Of a stretch of DNA of 64,000 bases, positions 36,201 through 45,617 are shown in pieces. Both the position numbers and the translations under genes were made by a program. Positions within the stretch are counted from its first letter, which is position 1. Each line of letters begins with the position of its first letter. The notes beneath the pieces are model-generated. The model was not told the origin of the DNA. It worked only from the letters and a program-made list of their open reading frames with translations, and ran no database searches. Source of the DNA: Plesiomonas shigelloides (GTDB lineage: Bacteria > Pseudomonadota > Gammaproteobacteria > Enterobacterales > CAMTGL01); the NCBI RefSeq assembly GCF_900087055.1, contig NZ_LT575468.1:1922001-1986000 (forward strand), in the 5' to 3' direction.

Positions 36201-39200
36201 TTACCGGTCTTTGTGATTATTAATTACTCGTTCAGCTTCGCGGTCATAGCCGTCCGCCAAACATCTCAAAGTAACTGCAAATCGCTGAAATCCGGCGTTC
36301 TCTATTTCCTCGGCTTTATTCCGGAACTGCTCGGCCAGTTCTCTCTCCGGCTTTCCGGTTGGGTCAACCCAATGAACACCGCGTGAGTTGTATGTCCCCG
36401 TCCTGAAACCGGCGCGCATGTCATCAGCGTCACGATCATTCAATGCGGCAGCGACAGCGCGACGTATCCATAAGCCGTCTGGATCAGGCGGGGTGTGAAT
36501 CAATACTTCGCCAATATTGATGAGTGCAACTTGCAGGTGGCCGGACTCCGTGCAGACTTCTTTAACCCTTTGGAGCCATCCGATGAAGCACTCTTCACTG
36601 AAAGTACCATCTTTTTGTGTTCCCGGTGGTGTCTTCCACTCATGCAGCAGTCGCCAAGCATTTGTTGCGATTACCTTTGATCCCTCAGTGGGTTCGCTCG
36701 ACGGCTGATCTTCTTTCTTGGAACGGTAGATCAGTCGAATTACCTCACAATAGAATTCGGGTTCATTGGCCAGCTTACTTTCAAGGAGTTGGGGCGCGGC
36801 ATCTCTATGACGATCGAGCAAGGGAACATATGCCCACTCGACTCTAAAGAGGTCGTCCTGGTTAACCGAAGGCTCTGCCTGAAGAAACTTGATCAGTTCG
36901 ACTATGTGGTACCCGTCCATAGCGTTGCTGGGCTCTCTGGAGGAAAGCGCTGCGAGCAACGCGCGAACACATTGATTACTATCGATTGGCTGATTGGCAT
37001 GGCGCATCCTGTCCAGGCAATTGATTGCCGCGTACGGTCTTCCATGTTCAATAAGTTTCTCAATAGCAATGGCAAGATCTCCATCGGTCTCATAGGCATT
37101 CGCGCCGCTGCGTGCCCAGTATTCACTCTCGTACGCCTGAAGCCATTTAGAAGCGCGATCCCATGCTCCCTTCGTAAATGGCAAATAAGCTAGGAATTGT
37201 CCTACTTGCTCTGGCGTCCAATCAGATTTATCGATGTCGTCGCACCACTCCCAACTTTTGGCGTGGTAGCGCCGCCAGATAAAACCTCTCACCAATGCCT
37301 TACGCTTGTTGTCCGCTGATTCAAGGAAGTGAGGCAAAAAAGTCCGATCAATAATTGAATCGTCAATAACACCAAGTGCATTCCCCACCTGACCGGGTGA
37401 AGAAGTGGACTCAGCGAATCGGATTACACCCTCGGCACCATATTGCTGAAAGATCTCCGAAATAGCTCTCTCACGTCGCCTGTCAAGTTTCTTTCGCTGC
37501 CCTTCCCAATCGCCGTTCTCTTCGTATAGGTCAAAATCACGATCTGTAAAGAGGTGCTGATATAAATTGAATGGGTTGGTGGGCGCGAGTTGCTCTGCAA
37601 CCTTTTCAATGCGGGTAATCAGTTCGTCGGGTAATGCCCATTTCGCGTCGAAGAACCGCCGGTGTTTGCTTGTAAATCTCGTAAGATGGTCCCAAATCGA
37701 AAGTCGTTGATCTTCAGGAAGTTCTGAAATGGTCTGCGAGGAGAGAATTTGAAGAAGTTGATCAAAAGCGGATGTAGGCAGGTTATCAAAATGGTCAATC
37801 AATGCTGAGAGCCGAGCGGTATCTTGGCCTGCAGCAGCCACCGCAAGTTCCGCGTAAGAAGATGCCTGCTGCCAGTATTCCTGATGCGTAACGCCTTTTT
37901 CCCAATCATCAGGGATTGTCTTGCGCCAACTTGGCTTGTGCGAACCGGAAGATGTCTGGTTCTGGCCGGGAAGAAGCTGAAAGATCAGATTCCAGGCGAT
38001 ATCAGGCCATTCATTAAGGATCGTCCGTACTGCTACCTTACGCTTTTCTACAGATGCCAGTGTTTGCGGTAGCCAAGGCAGCAAAATGGTTGTAAGCGAA
38101 TTGGAGGGGCGATTGGCCCAATGGCCGCCGGGGTCATGGCTAGCGAGTTCACCAAGCGCGACACAGACACGAACCAGATATTGTTCATCCCAAGCCAACC
38201 CTTCCAACGCCCAAAGCAGGCCGGTTAAATAATTGCTGCCGGTGATGCCGTTGCCTTCTTGGGAAAAAAGCTCATCAAAGGGGCAGGGCTTCAGGCGCAT
38301 CGCCTTCTCGACCGCATCAAGAAATTCACTCGGAGCAGCTTCGGCCAAGGTTGGCAGTACACCGCTCAGGCTGCCCCACAAGACCCAGTCAGCATCAGTC
38401 AGCAGTTCACGTATCACCAATGCGCAGTTTGCTTCAGCCTTCCCTAGCGAACAGTTGGCGCACGCCTCCGGCTGGCTGCCCAAGATAGCCAAACCCTCGG
38501 CAATGCCGTTTCGCAGCACGTGTGAACAATTCAGCACCTTGCCATGAATACTTGCCGCATATCGATCTTCGGCTGGCAGTTCAAAAGCAGGGTCAGGTTC
38601 CTTTAGTACGGAAACAGCCAGCGACCTAAACTTATCGAGGTTCTGATCAAGGATGCGCGATCCCAGCACCATCCAAAGCTCGGTTCGGTTAACAATTTTC
38701 CAAGTGCCGTTTTTGAGCGACAGCGGACTATCGGGTCTGTGCAATATTTCCTGGGCCTTCTTTAGCCACTCATCGTAACTGATACCGAACAGTTGAGTTA
38801 TCGCTTCAAGGTCGCCTTGACTCTTGTCTTGCCAAGAGCCAATCAAAACAGCCAAGGCCAGATAGGTGGCTTCTGGGTGCTGAGTCCAATCGGTTTTATG
38901 TTTCTCCTGTACCGCCTTGAACTCCTCAGGCATCTCCGCCAAAACCTTTGGTTTAAAGACCTCTCGAAGGTCATCCGGAAGCTTATCAGGCGTGATGGTG
39001 CCTGCATCCTGATTCCATGTTTGTACGATATCGACAACCCGTGACCAGACCCACTGCGGATACTGCTGCTGGAATTGGGAGATGTGAGAATGCAGCAGAG
39101 ACAGGACAACACCGAACTCGTTACCAAGATCGTAGCCTAGTAAATGGAAGTGATTCAGGAAATCATAGAGTTCAGCCCTTGAAACAAGGTTACCGCCGTT

Positions 39201-39734
39201 TGCTTTATTCAGATGCAACTGAAAGACATCCAGCTTTTCGATACTCTTGGAAGGGCTGAAATTCGACTGCTGAACGTTTCTGAAAAACTCATCCGCGTTT
39301 TTAGTATGCCTCGCCTGATTCAGAAGCCATTGTACATTGTGTGCATCAGTCGCGCTAAGTGGCCCAGTGATCAGCGCAATAATATCCTTACCTCGAGTAA
39401 ACACCTTGGAATTATTGAAATCATTCCAGGCAGCCTGCATCACTTCCCCAAACAGGGCGCTGCCCTGCGTGATGGCAATGGAATGTTTAACCTGCCCGAG
39501 AAGTTTCCGCCGCTCCTTGCTGTTCACGTCTTCCACGACAACAATGAGGTCGTCTGTATCAAAGCCATCAATCTTGCCCTGAAGTTTGATTTCCGCAATA
39601 GGCCAGCAGGGAAGACAGGGAGCGTGACCGCCGGTAAGCATCAGCGCGACAAATGACGCTTGGATATGCGCTTCAAAATGAGAACCGCCACCACCGGTAG
39701 AGAATGAATTGCTTAGTTTTTTCTGTTTCGCCAT
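36201..39734 (-). CDS. Large candidate defence protein: Cap4/Mrr-like nuclease domain with helical C-terminus
   Basis: A 1,177-residue protein. Residues about 10-200 resemble a restriction-type nuclease of the Cap4/DUF4297 kind: TGGGGSHFEAHIQASFVALML, then an acidic cluster DDLIVVVED and GQVKHSIAITQGSALFGE (D...E-x-K-like, with Gln-x-Lys). A winged-helix-like segment follows (LVSRAELYDFLNHFHLLGYD). The remaining 900 residues look like helical repeats, with conserved-looking ends such as FRTGTYNSRGVHWVDPTGKPERELAE seen in large Avs-like defence proteins. I find no Walker A motif, so unlike those proteins it seems to lack a STAND ATPase. GAGAG lies upstream of the ATG. Position right behind the phage late operon suggests cargo. 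Confidence 0.72.
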   Translation of the reverse strand: MAKQKKLSNSFSTGGGGSHFEAHIQASFVALMLTGGHAPCLPCWPIAEIKLQGKIDGFDTDDLIVVVEDVNSKERRKLLGQVKHSIAITQGSALFGEVMQAAWNDFNNSKVFTRGKDIIALITGPLSATDAHNVQWLLNQARHTKNADEFFRNVQQSNFSPSKSIEKLDVFQLHLNKANGGNLVSRAELYDFLNHFHLLGYDLGNEFGVVLSLLHSHISQFQQQYPQWVWSRVVDIVQTWNQDAGTITPDKLPDDLREVFKPKVLAEMPEEFKAVQEKHKTDWTQHPEATYLALAVLIGSWQDKSQGDLEAITQLFGISYDEWLKKAQEILHRPDSPLSLKNGTWKIVNRTELWMVLGSRILDQNLDKFRSLAVSVLKEPDPAFELPAEDRYAASIHGKVLNCSHVLRNGIAEGLAILGSQPEACANCSLGKAEANCALVIRELLTDADWVLWGSLSGVLPTLAEAAPSEFLDAVEKAMRLKPCPFDELFSQEGNGITGSNYLTGLLWALEGLAWDEQYLVRVCVALGELASHDPGGHWANRPSNSLTTILLPWLPQTLASVEKRKVAVRTILNEWPDIAWNLIFQLLPGQNQTSSGSHKPSWRKTIPDDWEKGVTHQEYWQQASSYAELAVAAAGQDTARLSALIDHFDNLPTSAFDQLLQILSSQTISELPEDQRLSIWDHLTRFTSKHRRFFDAKWALPDELITRIEKVAEQLAPTNPFNLYQHLFTDRDFDLYEENGDWEGQRKKLDRRRERAISEIFQQYGAEGVIRFAESTSSPGQVGNALGVIDDSIIDRTFLPHFLESADNKRKALVRGFIWRRYHAKSWEWCDDIDKSDWTPEQVGQFLAYLPFTKGAWDRASKWLQAYESEYWARSGANAYETDGDLAIAIEKLIEHGRPYAAINCLDRMRHANQPIDSNQCVRALLAALSSREPSNAMDGYHIVELIKFLQAEPSVNQDDLFRVEWAYVPLLDRHRDAAPQLLESKLANEPEFYCEVIRLIYRSKKEDQPSSEPTEGSKVIATNAWRLLHEWKTPPGTQKDGTFSEECFIGWLQRVKEVCTESGHLQVALINIGEVLIHTPPDPDGLWIRRAVAAALNDRDADDMRAGFRTGTYNSRGVHWVDPTGKPERELAEQFRNKAEEIENAGFQRFAVTLRCLADGYDREAERVINNHKDR

Positions 39735-39885
39735 CGACGCTACTCTCAGTAGTATTATTTCTAACAGCGTTATTAAACAGAAATTATCATCTCATACTGA
39801 AGGAGCAGGCTAATGTAACGAGTTGTATTGTGAGCTGGATTTTATTTAGTTGCATAATTTTGGGAAAAATAGATCAACTTCATAC

Positions 39886-40896
39886 TCACATAGGATTTGT
39901 AGCTACAACTGTCATCCGATATCCTCCAGAGCGATAACCTCTCACTACCACCCTATCAATACTGCGAGTCCCCGCCATACCATTGGGAAATGTCTTATCC
40001 AGCACAACGGGAAGCTCAGCGCACACGCGAGGGTCACCAGGAATATCTAACGTTAATCGGGATGCTTCACGCTGAGTTTTTCTCACCTTCCCTTTTAGGG
40101 CTTGCTCAGCATGCGCTTTATTCACAAAGGGCTCTGGCATTCGCTTATAGGGTGGATTGCCACTTTTAATCTCGTGAAGATTGCCGTTCTCATCCACCCA
40201 TTGCGCTATCACCCCTCCTGCATTTTTTCGTGATGGCGTATCTAGCTGGCAATTAATAAAAGCTCTACAGCCGGGGCGATTGTCCGGTGGCACCGTGACC
40301 TCTACGGCGGGCATCTCTTTACCCGTGATGGTGTGAGTTCGCCCTCTCAACGCCAATACATACATGCCATCCATCGGCTTGGCTACTGCATCATATTGCT
40401 CTGCAATCCGAGTTAAAAATGCGGCGTCAGTTTCATCGGTCTGATCGGTATGCCCTAACGGGAGCGTATCTAATTCCGGATCGACTCGAGGTGTCAGGTG
40501 ATGCGCTTCAACCACCTCCCTAAAGACCTCCCCCAGAGTTTTGCCATCCCAGCTGCGGGAGCGACGCTCTTTAAAGCCGGTCGAATCGTCTTTATCAAAC
40601 AGTGCAGCAGTGGCCACAATGGTGATACGGCGCGGGAAAAGCCGTGGCGTGATGCGCGTTATTTTGAATGTTCCGATTTCGAGCACTTCAGTTTCTTTGT
40701 ACCCTTCATACCATGTCAGTACGGCCCCTTCCTGTGGGATGCTATCCAATCCCTCGACATTCACCTCAAGTGTCAGCTGATCGGACTGCACACCACTGGC
40801 ATCAATACGCTCAAAAGACTCTAATCGCGAATTAATGATGTCAGCCCCCTTTCCCGCACAGTAATGAACCGGGGTGATCCCAACTTTTAACTCCAT
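39886..40896 (-). CDS. Phage tail hub protein, P2 gpD-like
   Basis: A 336-residue member of the P2 gpD/late control D family, structurally like gp27 of T4, which forms the baseplate hub. The family middle reads SWDGKTLGEVFREVVEAHHL and GHTDQTDETDAAFLTRIAEQYDAVAKPMDG. It is the last gene of the tail operon and overlaps the end of gpX by ten bases. In P2 the regulator ogr follows; here a large defence-like gene does. Confidence 0.93.
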   Translation of the reverse strand: MELKVGITPVHYCAGKGADIINSRLESFERIDASGVQSDQLTLEVNVEGLDSIPQEGAVLTWYEGYKETEVLEIGTFKITRITPRLFPRRITIVATAALFDKDDSTGFKERRSRSWDGKTLGEVFREVVEAHHLTPRVDPELDTLPLGHTDQTDETDAAFLTRIAEQYDAVAKPMDGMYVLALRGRTHTITGKEMPAVEVTVPPDNRPGCRAFINCQLDTPSRKNAGGVIAQWVDENGNLHEIKSGNPPYKRMPEPFVNKAHAEQALKGKVRKTQREASRLTLDIPGDPRVCAELPVVLDKTFPNGMAGTRSIDRVVVRGYRSGGYRMTVVATNPM

Positions 40897-41096
40897 ACTC
40901 CCACCTGTTTGCTGACGCGTTGAATCACAGGTGCTTGCATCTGTAATACGATACCGGCCGGTAAAATCCGCGGCAACCGATATAACGCGGGATTTAACTG
41001 GTAAAGCAAGGCTTCGGTTTCATCGTCATCACGGCCCAGATAACGCCACATCAAATCCGGTAACGTATCACCCGCTTGCGTTCTGATGACTTGCAT
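40887..41096 (-). CDS. Phage tail protein X (LysM-like)
   Basis: A 69-residue protein of the P2 gpX type, a small LysM-fold baseplate protein (MQVIRTQAGDTLPDLMWRYLG... ). The ATG at 41096 has CAGGAG seven bases upstream and lies inside the end of gpU. A longer frame from 41129 lacks this signal. Confidence 0.9.
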   Translation of the reverse strand: MQVIRTQAGDTLPDLMWRYLGRDDDETEALLYQLNPALYRLPRILPAGIVLQMQAPVIQRVSKQVGVWS

Positions 41097-41499
41097 TATT
41101 GCGCTCCTGTTTTTTGATGTTCGGGTCACTGAACTCTTTCAAGGTGAGAGCGATTTCTTGCACCATGCAAATACCGTTATGCACCATCCTATCGCCCTGA
41201 AAATCAATGCTAACCAGCGTAAAGCGTCCCAAGTTGGTGCCATCGCTACGGACTAACGTGCGCGGTTTACCTTCCTCGCGGATGGCCAATAACTTGTCGT
41301 AGCTCTGCTGACCCTTAGAACCAAACCAAAGACCCCGTAAGGTAATTTGGTCCAGCTTCCGCCCCGTTTGTTGCTGCATCGGTAACCGGTTAAGTAATTC
41401 CACTTCTATCCAACCACCGTCAGCACTGCGGCTGAGTGAGTAAAGCGGGCTATCATCCCGCTCACTAAATAAGAAATCGCCAAACACGTATTGCGCCAT
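41068..41499 (-). CDS. Phage tail protein U, P2 gpU-like
   Basis: A 143-residue P2 gpU family protein (MAQYVFGDFLFSERDDSPLYSL..., then GRKLDQITLRGLWFGSKGQ). It is a tail component near the end of the T-U-D block. The ATG at 41499 follows GGGAG and overlaps the stop of the tape measure gene. A TTG codon precedes it but is unlikely. Confidence 0.9.
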   Translation of the reverse strand: MAQYVFGDFLFSERDDSPLYSLSRSADGGWIEVELLNRLPMQQQTGRKLDQITLRGLWFGSKGQQSYDKLLAIREEGKPRTLVRSDGTNLGRFTLVSIDFQGDRMVHNGICMVQEIALTLKEFSDPNIKKQERNNASHQNASG

Positions 41500-44297
41500 C
41501 AATCACTCCCTAAACCGGCTAATGAAGCATCTAACCGTGTATCCAGTGATAATGAGTTGCTGAGTAATGAAGGAATGAGGTTGGAGAGTTGGGCCTGAAT
41601 TTTCTGCGCCAGCGCGTTATCTTGCTCCGGATCCCCTGACGCCTTGATATCAAATTTAATCTCAAACTTGTTATCTACACTGACATCACGTGATGGAGCC
41701 TGCCTGATTTTCTCGGATGGATCGCCCTTAAACATGGCATCCGTTTTATTCTGGCTCTCTCCACCAAACCAACTGCCGATGCGGTTCGCAATCGCCGTCA
41801 AGATATCACTGCTTGCCAGCTGCTCGCCGATTGCACTACCGAGATCACCGCCCAATAATGAGCCGCCCAGACCGCCTAACGCACCACCCACCGCCGTGCC
41901 CACACCAGGCAAAATTAGCGTGCCCAATGCTGCGCCAGCCGATGCACCCGCCCAACCGCCGGCGGCGCTTCCCGCAAGGTCTCCAGCAACACTCCCTATC
42001 TGCTGACGATCACCGGTCATAACCGTGCTAGCCAGCGATGAACCTGCTAGTAGGTAATGCAGAGGTTTAAAGAACTTTCCGATCCGCTGCATAAGTGGCC
42101 CACCGGCATCCAGCACCTCGCGAGCCCCATCAGCCAAGTCTGCTCCGGTTGAGAGCATATCCGTGGCATCCGCAGATGCGGAAAAGCTCGCAATACCCGC
42201 GCCTAATCCCAGTAAGCTAAGCCCTTTACCCAAGCCCCGTTTCTTTCTGCGCCTTTTAGTGCGAGGGTGGATGCCGTCTATTGACTCCAATGGCAAAGCC
42301 CCGTGGGATTTTCCCATCCGGTCTAGCTGACGATTCACGGCCTCCAGCCCGCGCGCCGCACGTTCAGATGAGCGAGCGGTGCGGCTCGTCATATCACCTA
42401 ACTTAGCCTTACCGATACGCCCCACTTGGATGATGTCGGAGACCAGCGAGCCTAGCCCTTTTAGGACCACGATCCCCACTTTCAGCCCAACCAGTGCGGC
42501 GCCGGCTTTCAATAACCAGCTCACGGTCGTTCTTGCTGACTCGGAAGTTTCCATCAGCTCGGAGCCGGCATCCGCTAATTTAGCCACCGGCTCTAGCAAG
42601 TCATCGACCATCGGCAGCAACATATCGCCCAGCGCGATGGAGATGCGCTCAATCTTGGCGCTTACCTGTGCAATACGGTGCGCCCGAGTTTGTGCTCTCG
42701 CGTCATACTCTTTTTGCATCGAGCCGAGATAAGCGCTGCTGTCCGCGGCCATATCGAGGGCTTTTTTCAGTAAGGTGGTATTGGTGGCCAACTTGGCCAC
42801 TGCCCCTTTGACCTCCTCACCGAAAATCTGGCTGATGATGGCTCCTTGATCTTCAGGCTTGGCTTTTTTCAGCTTCTCGAGCACCTTAAACAAGGTACCG
42901 GCCGCATCTTTCTGCATGTCTTTCGCCAACTGCTCGGGATTAAACCCGATCATGGCCAAGGCCTCGCGCTGACTTTTGGTGGCAGAAAAGCCCTTGGTAA
43001 GTGCCCCTGAGATATTTTTCAGCGCTGTCGCGGCGGTTTCTTCAGTGGCCCCACCGGCCAACATGGCGGCAGCAAGACCGGCGGATTGCTTATCAGTAAA
43101 GCCCGCGCCCATGGCCGTCGCACCTTGGCGATTCATCACCGCAGACACATCCTTGGCACGCGCCTTCATCTCATTACTGATCTGATTGGTGTAGTCGGCC
43201 AGCTGCATGGCTTGGTCTTGGGTTAAGCCCATCGCGCTGCGCCACGTGGCTAAAATCTCCCCCGCTTCTCCCGAGGAAACATCATAGGCCCCCCCCATTT
43301 TTGCGGCCGATGCAGCAAACTCCAGCAGTTCATTACTGTCGGTTTTACCATCCGCCTTTTTACCGATCCCGGCTTCACCGGCCGCCGCCACAATGTCCGT
43401 CATCCCCGTTTGGGAGATCCCCAGCTCCGAGGCCAGTTTCATCATGCGGCGACGGGTGGCGTCTTCGTCGGCTTTATCTTTAAAATCGACGACCTTTTTC
43501 ACGCCGGCAAAGCTGGCCTCATAATCAATCGACTTTTTCGCTAACGCGACCAACGGTGCGCCAGCGGCCACGGTAGCCATAATGTCACCACCCAACGCCC
43601 CACGCAGTTCTGCATTCTTCTGCATCTTGTCGTTGGCCGCATTGAGCGTTTTTAGCCGTTGTTCTTGTCGTTGCAGCGCGTGATTCGCCTTGTCTGTCGC
43701 CCGTTGTAGGCGATCTTGATAGGTCGCTAATCGGTTTGCCTCTGCCCCCGAGAGTTTAAGCGCACCGCCCAAGCGGGCTAACCGCTGTCGTTGTCCATCC
43801 ATGGACCGCTCCAGCCGCGCAGCTTCACCGCTCAGTTTATGGGTTTCGCGTTGATGCTTGGCGGCCGCCTCCGCCGCTTTCTGATGAGCCGGTGTCAGAC
43901 TGGCTATCTTCTGCTGTGCCTGCGCCATGGCGCGGCTTTGCGCCGCTGTCAGTGTGCCGTTTTGCCGCAACTCACGGTTCAAGGCATCAATCACCGCCTG
44001 AGCCTGATTCATCTCCTTGGCATAGCGACGCTGCTCTGCCGCGGCGATCCGCAAACTGGCCCCCTGTGCATCAGCGGCGCGTCGCGCCTCAGCTAAGCGG
44101 GTCGTGCTCTCTGCCAGTGAACGCTGCAATCCTTGATATTCACCCAGCAGCTTTTGTGAGCGCTCGAGCGCTTGCACCTGCTCACGGGTCTGGCCAATGG
44201 CCGTTTTGTATCGCTCAGCCGCTTTCCCCGCACTGTCAAATACTCGGGACAGCGCATCTTTCGCTTCCAGCGTGACCGAATATTTTTTACCCGTCAT
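41499..44297 (-). CDS. Phage tail tape measure protein
   Basis: A 932-residue protein that sets tail length and is threaded through the tail tube. Residues about 10-230 form coiled coil (arginine and glutamine rich). The following block is the typical PhageMin_Tail/TP901 segment (ASEL-GISQTGMTDIVAAAGEAGIG... and AAMLAGGATEETAATALKNISGAL). A hydrophobic stretch (TVSWLLKAGAALVGLKVGIVVLKGL) and a glycine-alanine-rich region (VAGDLAGSAAGGWAGASAGAALG) follow. I choose the ATG at 44297 (MTGKKYSVTLEAKDALSRVF), overlapping the stop of the frameshifted chaperone with AAAGG upstream. A start at 44360 is less likely. Confidence 0.93.
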   Translation of the reverse strand: MTGKKYSVTLEAKDALSRVFDSAGKAAERYKTAIGQTREQVQALERSQKLLGEYQGLQRSLAESTTRLAEARRAADAQGASLRIAAAEQRRYAKEMNQAQAVIDALNRELRQNGTLTAAQSRAMAQAQQKIASLTPAHQKAAEAAAKHQRETHKLSGEAARLERSMDGQRQRLARLGGALKLSGAEANRLATYQDRLQRATDKANHALQRQEQRLKTLNAANDKMQKNAELRGALGGDIMATVAAGAPLVALAKKSIDYEASFAGVKKVVDFKDKADEDATRRRMMKLASELGISQTGMTDIVAAAGEAGIGKKADGKTDSNELLEFAASAAKMGGAYDVSSGEAGEILATWRSAMGLTQDQAMQLADYTNQISNEMKARAKDVSAVMNRQGATAMGAGFTDKQSAGLAAAMLAGGATEETAATALKNISGALTKGFSATKSQREALAMIGFNPEQLAKDMQKDAAGTLFKVLEKLKKAKPEDQGAIISQIFGEEVKGAVAKLATNTTLLKKALDMAADSSAYLGSMQKEYDARAQTRAHRIAQVSAKIERISIALGDMLLPMVDDLLEPVAKLADAGSELMETSESARTTVSWLLKAGAALVGLKVGIVVLKGLGSLVSDIIQVGRIGKAKLGDMTSRTARSSERAARGLEAVNRQLDRMGKSHGALPLESIDGIHPRTKRRRKKRGLGKGLSLLGLGAGIASFSASADATDMLSTGADLADGAREVLDAGGPLMQRIGKFFKPLHYLLAGSSLASTVMTGDRQQIGSVAGDLAGSAAGGWAGASAGAALGTLILPGVGTAVGGALGGLGGSLLGGDLGSAIGEQLASSDILTAIANRIGSWFGGESQNKTDAMFKGDPSEKIRQAPSRDVSVDNKFEIKFDIKASGDPEQDNALAQKIQAQLSNLIPSLLSNSLSLDTRLDASLAGLGSD

Positions 44298-45048
44298 TCG
44301 GATACCTTTAATCTCGCCAGCGCCAGTGAGTACCGGCGCAACGCCGTGGGGATCCGCCATCCAAGGATTTCACGCTCAGTGGCGGAGTAAACTAAAGGAA
44401 TGGTGTCTGTCAGTCGTTGGCAGTCGATGTCGGAAAGAAGTCCGCCGTTTCGGACAAAAAATCAGTCACCCTCTCGGTTAGCGTGTTCCAATCCGGCATG
44501 TGCATATCGAGCAGCGCATCAAAATCCAACTCGGTACAAGTGGAGACAATAACGAGGGTTTGCTGGAACGGATCGGTATGCTTACGCGCCTCCTGCTGCA
44601 AATGCACGGTCGGCGGTTGAATGGCAATTTGGCTCACGCGCCCTTTGAACTTGTCCTCGACAGGCACCAATAACACGGGCGCATCGGGATCAACTTCGGT
44701 AACCTTTTTGCCTTGCGCCATGGCTTGCTCAGCCAGAAAAGGCTGGGCCTTGCCGTTCACCATCGCGCGTACGTGGCGCAGAATGCTGTTGTAATCCGGT
44801 ACGCACAATCGCAGGTATTCACTGTCAGACAGACCGGTCGAGCGCAGCAAGAGTGCCTTTTCAAACTTCATCAGTACCGCATCACTGGCCCCGTCTGATG
44901 CCCCATCCACCAAACCATATTCAGCACGCAACTCGCGCACCGTCCGTAATGGCAAGGTATGAATGTTCAAGGCAGTCAGCGGCTGCCCTTTGTCATCAAC
45001 AATCGACCAGCGCAACGTGTGGGTTTTGCTATAGGCAGTGACAGACAT
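44294..45048 (-). CDS. Programmed -1 frameshift product of the tail assembly chaperone (E+E')
   Basis: The zero-frame GAT-TTT-TTG holds the heptamer T-TTT-TTG (44461-44455) in exact X-XXY-YYZ phase. After slipping one base, the -1 frame stays open for 53 codons: VRNGGLLSDIDCQRL, then LVYSATEREILGWRI and ALRRYSLALARLKVSE. It ends at a TGA that overlaps the tape measure ATG. The full product is 251 residues (198 + 53). The architecture matches gpE/E' of P2 and gpG/GT of lambda, where the same heptamer type is used. Frameshift frequency cannot be inferred. Confidence 0.88.
44410..45048 (-). CDS. Phage tail assembly chaperone (gpE/gpG-type, zero-frame product)
   Basis: A 212-residue tail assembly chaperone (MSVTAYSKTHTLRWSIVDDKGQPLTALNIHTLPL...), placed directly before the tape measure gene, as in P2, Mu and lambda. 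GGAGG lies upstream of the ATG. Near its end is a TTTTTTG slippery site in the right phase, giving a longer product described separately. It is probably required for tail length control, and is absent from the virion. Confidence 0.82.
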   Translation of the reverse strand: MSVTAYSKTHTLRWSIVDDKGQPLTALNIHTLPLRTVRELRAEYGLVDGASDGASDAVLMKFEKALLLRSTGLSDSEYLRLCVPDYNSILRHVRAMVNGKAQPFLAEQAMAQGKKVTEVDPDAPVLLVPVEDKFKGRVSQIAIQPPTVHLQQEARKHTDPFQQTLVIVSTCTELDFDALLDMHMPDWNTLTERVTDFLSETADFFPTSTAND

Positions 45049-45061
45049 AAAACCTCCAGAT

Positions 45062-45088
45062 AAAAAAAATCCCTGCTCATGCAGGGAT
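45062..45088 (-). terminator. Terminator-like hairpin before the tail chaperone gene
   Basis: On the minus strand ATCCCTGC/GCAGGGAT with a four-base loop is followed by eight Ts. It lies between the tail tube and chaperone genes in a co-directional operon. Confidence 0.9.
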
Positions 45089-45125
45089 CCGTCATCAGGG
45101 AAAACTAAGGCGAAAGAGAATGCGG

Positions 45126-45617
45126 TTAGACCACCGCGGCGAGGACGTTACCCAGCCCCAAGTCCACAATGTTGGCGTTGCGATCGACATGAAATACGGT
45201 CTTTCCGTTCTCCAAACGACGCGCCGATTTGATGGAGAAATTGATCACATGCTGGCGTAGCTGTCCCATCTGGGTATTGCTCTGCTCAATGGCGGTGATT
45301 TCTGCCATTTGCCAAATCTCCTGCGCTTGGATCACCGCGCCATCTTCATCACGGAAGGTCTCAAAAATGGTCACGGGGATCAGTGCCCCCGCCGTTAAGC
45401 CATATTGGGATAGCATCGCGGGTGTCGCGCCTTTTAAGGTCAGCGCCCCCTTCATCGCCTCAATACCGACCCAGTGCTCACCGGCCACAAAGGAGCCGCC
45501 ACGCGTGCCTTCCATCACTTTTTTGGGGTACGCCGAGGTGTAATCCTCAAACTCCAGCATTGAGGGAATACCGTTGAGCAATACCCGCATACCCAGTTTT
45601 GCTTGTGCGCCGGCCAT
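45126..45617 (-). CDS. Phage major tail tube protein (P2 FII-like)
   Basis: A 163-residue tail tube protein (MAGAQAKLGMRVLLNGIPSMLEFEDYTSAYPKKVMEGTRGG...), matching P2 gpFII in length and position. It forms the inner tube of the contractile tail. The start overlaps the stop of the sheath gene (TAATG), so the two are translationally coupled. Confidence 0.92.
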   Translation of the reverse strand: MAGAQAKLGMRVLLNGIPSMLEFEDYTSAYPKKVMEGTRGGSFVAGEHWVGIEAMKGALTLKGATPAMLSQYGLTAGALIPVTIFETFRDEDGAVIQAQEIWQMAEITAIEQSNTQMGQLRQHVINFSIKSARRLENGKTVFHVDRNANIVDLGLGNVLAAVV

